A stretch of DNA of 64,000 nucleotides from Nitrospira sp. CR1.3 (lineage in GTDB: Bacteria; Nitrospirota; Nitrospiria; Nitrospirales; Nitrospiraceae). The position numbers were made by a program, and so were the translations under genes. This document shows, piece after piece, positions 61,788 to 64,000 of the stretch (the stretch's first letter is position 1; the number at the start of each line of letters is the position of its first letter). The notes under the pieces were generated by a model, which worked only from the letters and a program-made list of their open reading frames with translations, made no database searches and was not told the origin of the DNA. The stretch spans positions 124,001-188,000 of the forward strand of contig WIAH01000005.1 in NCBI GenBank assembly GCA_014055525.1, written 5' to 3'.

Positions 61788-63071
61788 TTATGAGTCCGGC
61801 GACCTCCCTGTCCGCTTGAGCTCTTCATGCCTGGCCAGCAACCAGCCCAGCCAGGCCCAGATGCAGGCCAGTGGAACGAGGATCCAGGAAATCTGCGACG
61901 CGGAGAAACCCAGCGCCTTCACTCCATTCACGATCCACCCCGTCGCCGCATCGCCCCCGCGGGAAACCGCCGTATCGATGAAATTTTTCGCTTTGTATTT
62001 TTCTTCCCGGCTGACGACCGTGAACAGAACTTCTCTCGCCGGTTTCGAGACGGCATATTCGCCGACGCGACGAATAATCGTGAAGAGCACATAGCAGACC
62101 AACAAGGGCATCAGGCCGATCACGCCGAACCCGACGGCGCTGGCGAGCGGGAGGACGACGAGCGCCGACGCCAAGCCGAACCGGCCGATCATCTGGCTCG
62201 TGATGAACATTTGCGTCAGGAAGGTGATCACATTGACCGCCAGATCGATGGTCGCGAACAACCTGGTGCGCCCTTCCGGCGATTGAATCTGCTCGCTGAC
62301 GAGTCGGGCCTGTTCCAGATAGATGAAGGTCGCCGTGGTCGTCAGACAGAACAGATAGAGGCCGATGCCCAGCAGGTACGGCGACGCCATGACCAGACGA
62401 ATTCCAGCCCAGATACCTCCACCGATCGGTTCCCCCCGATGCAGGCTCCGGTGCCCCGGCTGCTCGCGCGACCAACGGTCGAGACGATGGATGCACCATC
62501 CGCACGCGCCGAGAAAACCCGCCGACACCAACATCAGGACGGGAACCGGCACGGCATAGGTCAATCCTGTCGTCAGCACCGGTCCGAACATCGCGCCGGT
62601 GCTGCCTCCCGCGGCGATGACGGCAAAGAGCCTGGCGCCCTGGGCCGGCGTGAACAGATCGGCCATGAAACTCCAGAAGACCGAGACGACAAAGAGATTG
62701 AACACGGACAGCCAGACGAAGAACATCCGCGCGATCCAATGCGGAGCCGCATGACTCGTCAGCAAGAGGAAAAAGCCGACGAGGTTGGCGCCGAAGAACG
62801 CATACACGCTCAGCAACAATCGCGCGCGTGGCGCGCGCGCCGAGAGATAGCCGAACAGCGGGGTCACCAGCAGCAACGTCACGAAGGTCGCGGTCATCAT
62901 CCAGGGAAGATGTTGCACGCCCCCTTCGATCGCCATCTCATCGCGGACCGGCCGGAGGATGTAGTAGCCGCAGAGCAAACAGAAGAAATACAGAAACGAC
63001 CAGGCCACCGGCGCGACTTCGCCCGGCTCGGCTCCGGTCAGGGTCTGAATCATCGCCCGAAGTTTCGTCAC
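61788..63071 (-). CDS. MFS/ATP:ADP-carrier-like transporter
   Basis: This 427-residue protein has about 12 membrane helices. The N-terminus ([20 protein letters not shown]) matches the TlcC/NTP-NDP antiporter-like group often annotated as MFS. Helices include [29 protein letters not shown] and [17 protein letters not shown]. Transport substrate unknown. Confidence 0.82.
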   Translation of the reverse strand: MTKLRAMIQTLTGAEPGEVAPVAWSFLYFFCLLCGYYILRPVRDEMAIEGGVQHLPWMMTATFVTLLLVTPLFGYLSARAPRARLLLSVYAFFGANLVGFFLLLTSHAAPHWIARMFFVWLSVFNLFVVSVFWSFMADLFTPAQGARLFAVIAAGGSTGAMFGPVLTTGLTYAVPVPVLMLVSAGFLGACGWCIHRLDRWSREQPGHRSLHRGEPIGGGIWAGIRLVMASPYLLGIGLYLFCLTTTATFIYLEQARLVSEQIQSPEGRTRLFATIDLAVNVITFLTQMFITSQMIGRFGLASALVVLPLASAVGFGVIGLMPLLVCYVLFTIIRRVGEYAVSKPAREVLFTVVSREEKYKAKNFIDTAVSRGGDAATGWIVNGVKALGFSASQISWILVPLACIWAWLGWLLARHEELKRTGRSPDS

Positions 63072-63174
63072 AGGCCGGCATCCTGACGGGCCCTCCCGCT
63101 CATGCGCAAGGAGAAAATTTCGCCATATCCCGATCTTGGACTTTTTGCGTGCGGCCCGTTATTGTAGGGACTCA

Positions 63175-64000
63175 ATGATGCCGGTGATCGATCTTCGCAG
63201 CGATACAGTGACCAAGCCGACAACGGCCATGCGGAAAGCCATGGCCCAGGCCGAGGTCGGCGACGATGTCTATGGAGAAGACCCCACCGTCAACAAGCTT
63301 CAGGACACCGCCGCCGCATTATTGGGGAAAAAGGCCGCGCTCTTCGTTCCATCCGGCACGATGGCCAATCAACTGGCGATCCGCGCGCAGACGCAGCCGG
63401 GCCAGGAAGTGATCGTGGAGAGCAAGGCCCATATCGTCCGCTACGAACAGGGCGCAGCCGGAGCGCTCGCTGGGGTGCAACTCCACTGGGTGGCCGGGGA
63501 GCGAGGCCTCATGGGAGTCGAGCAGGTCGAAGCCGCTATCCGGCCGAAAGATCCTCACACGATTCAGACCGCGCTCATCTGCATCGAGAACACCCATAAC
63601 AGCGGCGGCGGGACGATCTATCCGCTGGCGACGATTGAACGGATCAGGGCCGTCGCCTCCGCTCATCGCATCCCGATGCACTTGGACGGGGCCAGGCTGT
63701 TCAACGCGGTGACAGCCACAACGCTGCCGCCCGCTTCCTATGCCCAGCACTTCGAAACCGTCTCGCTCTGTCTCTCGAAAGGGTTGGGCGCGCCGGCCGG
63801 CTCGTTGCTGTTGAGCAACGACCTCGCGCTGATCGACAAAGCCAGACGGTTCCGCCGAATGTACGGCGGCGCCATGCGCCAGGCCGGTATTCTCGCGGCA
63901 GCCGGACTCTATGCGCTCGAGCATCACGTCGGCCGTCTGAAGATGGATCACGACAACGCGAAACGCCTCGCGCGACGGTTGCAGCAGATTCCCGCCGTGA
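63175..64000 (+). CDS. ltaE: Low-specificity L-threonine aldolase, 5' part
   Basis: This gene of at least 275 codons runs off the right edge. Motifs of the PLP fold-type I family are [46 protein letters not shown] and [17 protein letters not shown]. The PLP Lys is in [16 protein letters not shown]. Two in-frame ATGs occur at 63175 and 63178; either could start. It splits L-threonine to glycine and acetaldehyde. Confidence 0.9.
   Translation, partial: MMPVIDLRSDTVTKPTTAMRKAMAQAEVGDDVYGEDPTVNKLQDTAAALLGKKAALFVPSGTMANQLAIRAQTQPGQEVIVESKAHIVRYEQGAAGALAGVQLHWVAGERGLMGVEQVEAAIRPKDPHTIQTALICIENTHNSGGGTIYPLATIERIRAVASAHRIPMHLDGARLFNAVTATTLPPASYAQHFETVSLCLSKGLGAPAGSLLLSNDLALIDKARRFRRMYGGAMRQAGILAAAGLYALEHHVGRLKMDHDNAKRLARRLQQIPAV

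Overview
The window is GC-rich bacterial chromosome, 64 kb. It starts inside rplM and ends inside a threonine aldolase gene. Gene content suggests a Gram-negative, probably Nitrospirota (Nitrospira-like) chromosome: an rplM-rpsI / argC-argJ / rpsB-tsf-pyrH-frr order, FadL-like and PagL-like outer-membrane proteins, many small lipoproteins, several B12-type radical SAM enzymes and a SrpA-like catalase. The genus is inferred from protein character and from a large palindromic repeat; no rRNA is present to settle it.

Layout. (1) 1-7.1 kb: housekeeping genes for translation, arginine biosynthesis, UMP kinase, ribosome recycling and alanine racemase. (2) 7.1-19.2 kb: a FadL-like channel overlapping a large hybrid sensor kinase, siroheme synthesis, an orphan CcmI-type domain, an HNH nuclease, Rieske and thioredoxin-like ferredoxins, MoaB, a CBS protein, a quinone-oxidoreductase-like dehydrogenase and a PhzF protein. 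(3) 19.3-25.6 kb: a TIGR02466-type oxygenase, three radical SAM enzymes and a J-domain-like protein lacking HPD, with an unusual tandem structured element upstream at 25.8-26.0 kb. (4) 26-51 kb: an accessory-looking region of lipoproteins, small secreted proteins, a phage tail-sheath remnant, a sulfite-oxidase-type protein, an AraC regulator, a frameshifted glycosidase-like gene with a fresh internal duplication, pyruvate kinase, a catalase-like peroxidase and adenine deaminase. Its genes are followed by copies of a roughly 25-bp directional repeat that I do not recognise: 14 clear copies, all on the + strand. (5) 51-64 kb: a patatin-like lipoprotein, a CBS protein, a probable 6S-like small RNA, a Sel1 protein, a nucleotidyltransferase, an NfeD-stomatin pair, a methyltransferase, a ProA-like protein lacking the catalytic Cys, an ATP/ADP-carrier-like transporter and threonine aldolase.

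How the parts relate. The first 7 kb is ordinary growth metabolism. The radical SAM block looks like an uncharacterised modification pathway. The repeat-rich zone looks like a site of gene gain and loss, with dispersed hairpins, palindromes and decayed fragments. The strongest unexplained signals are the directional 3'-flank repeat, the tandem structured element and the candidate small RNA near 54.7 kb.
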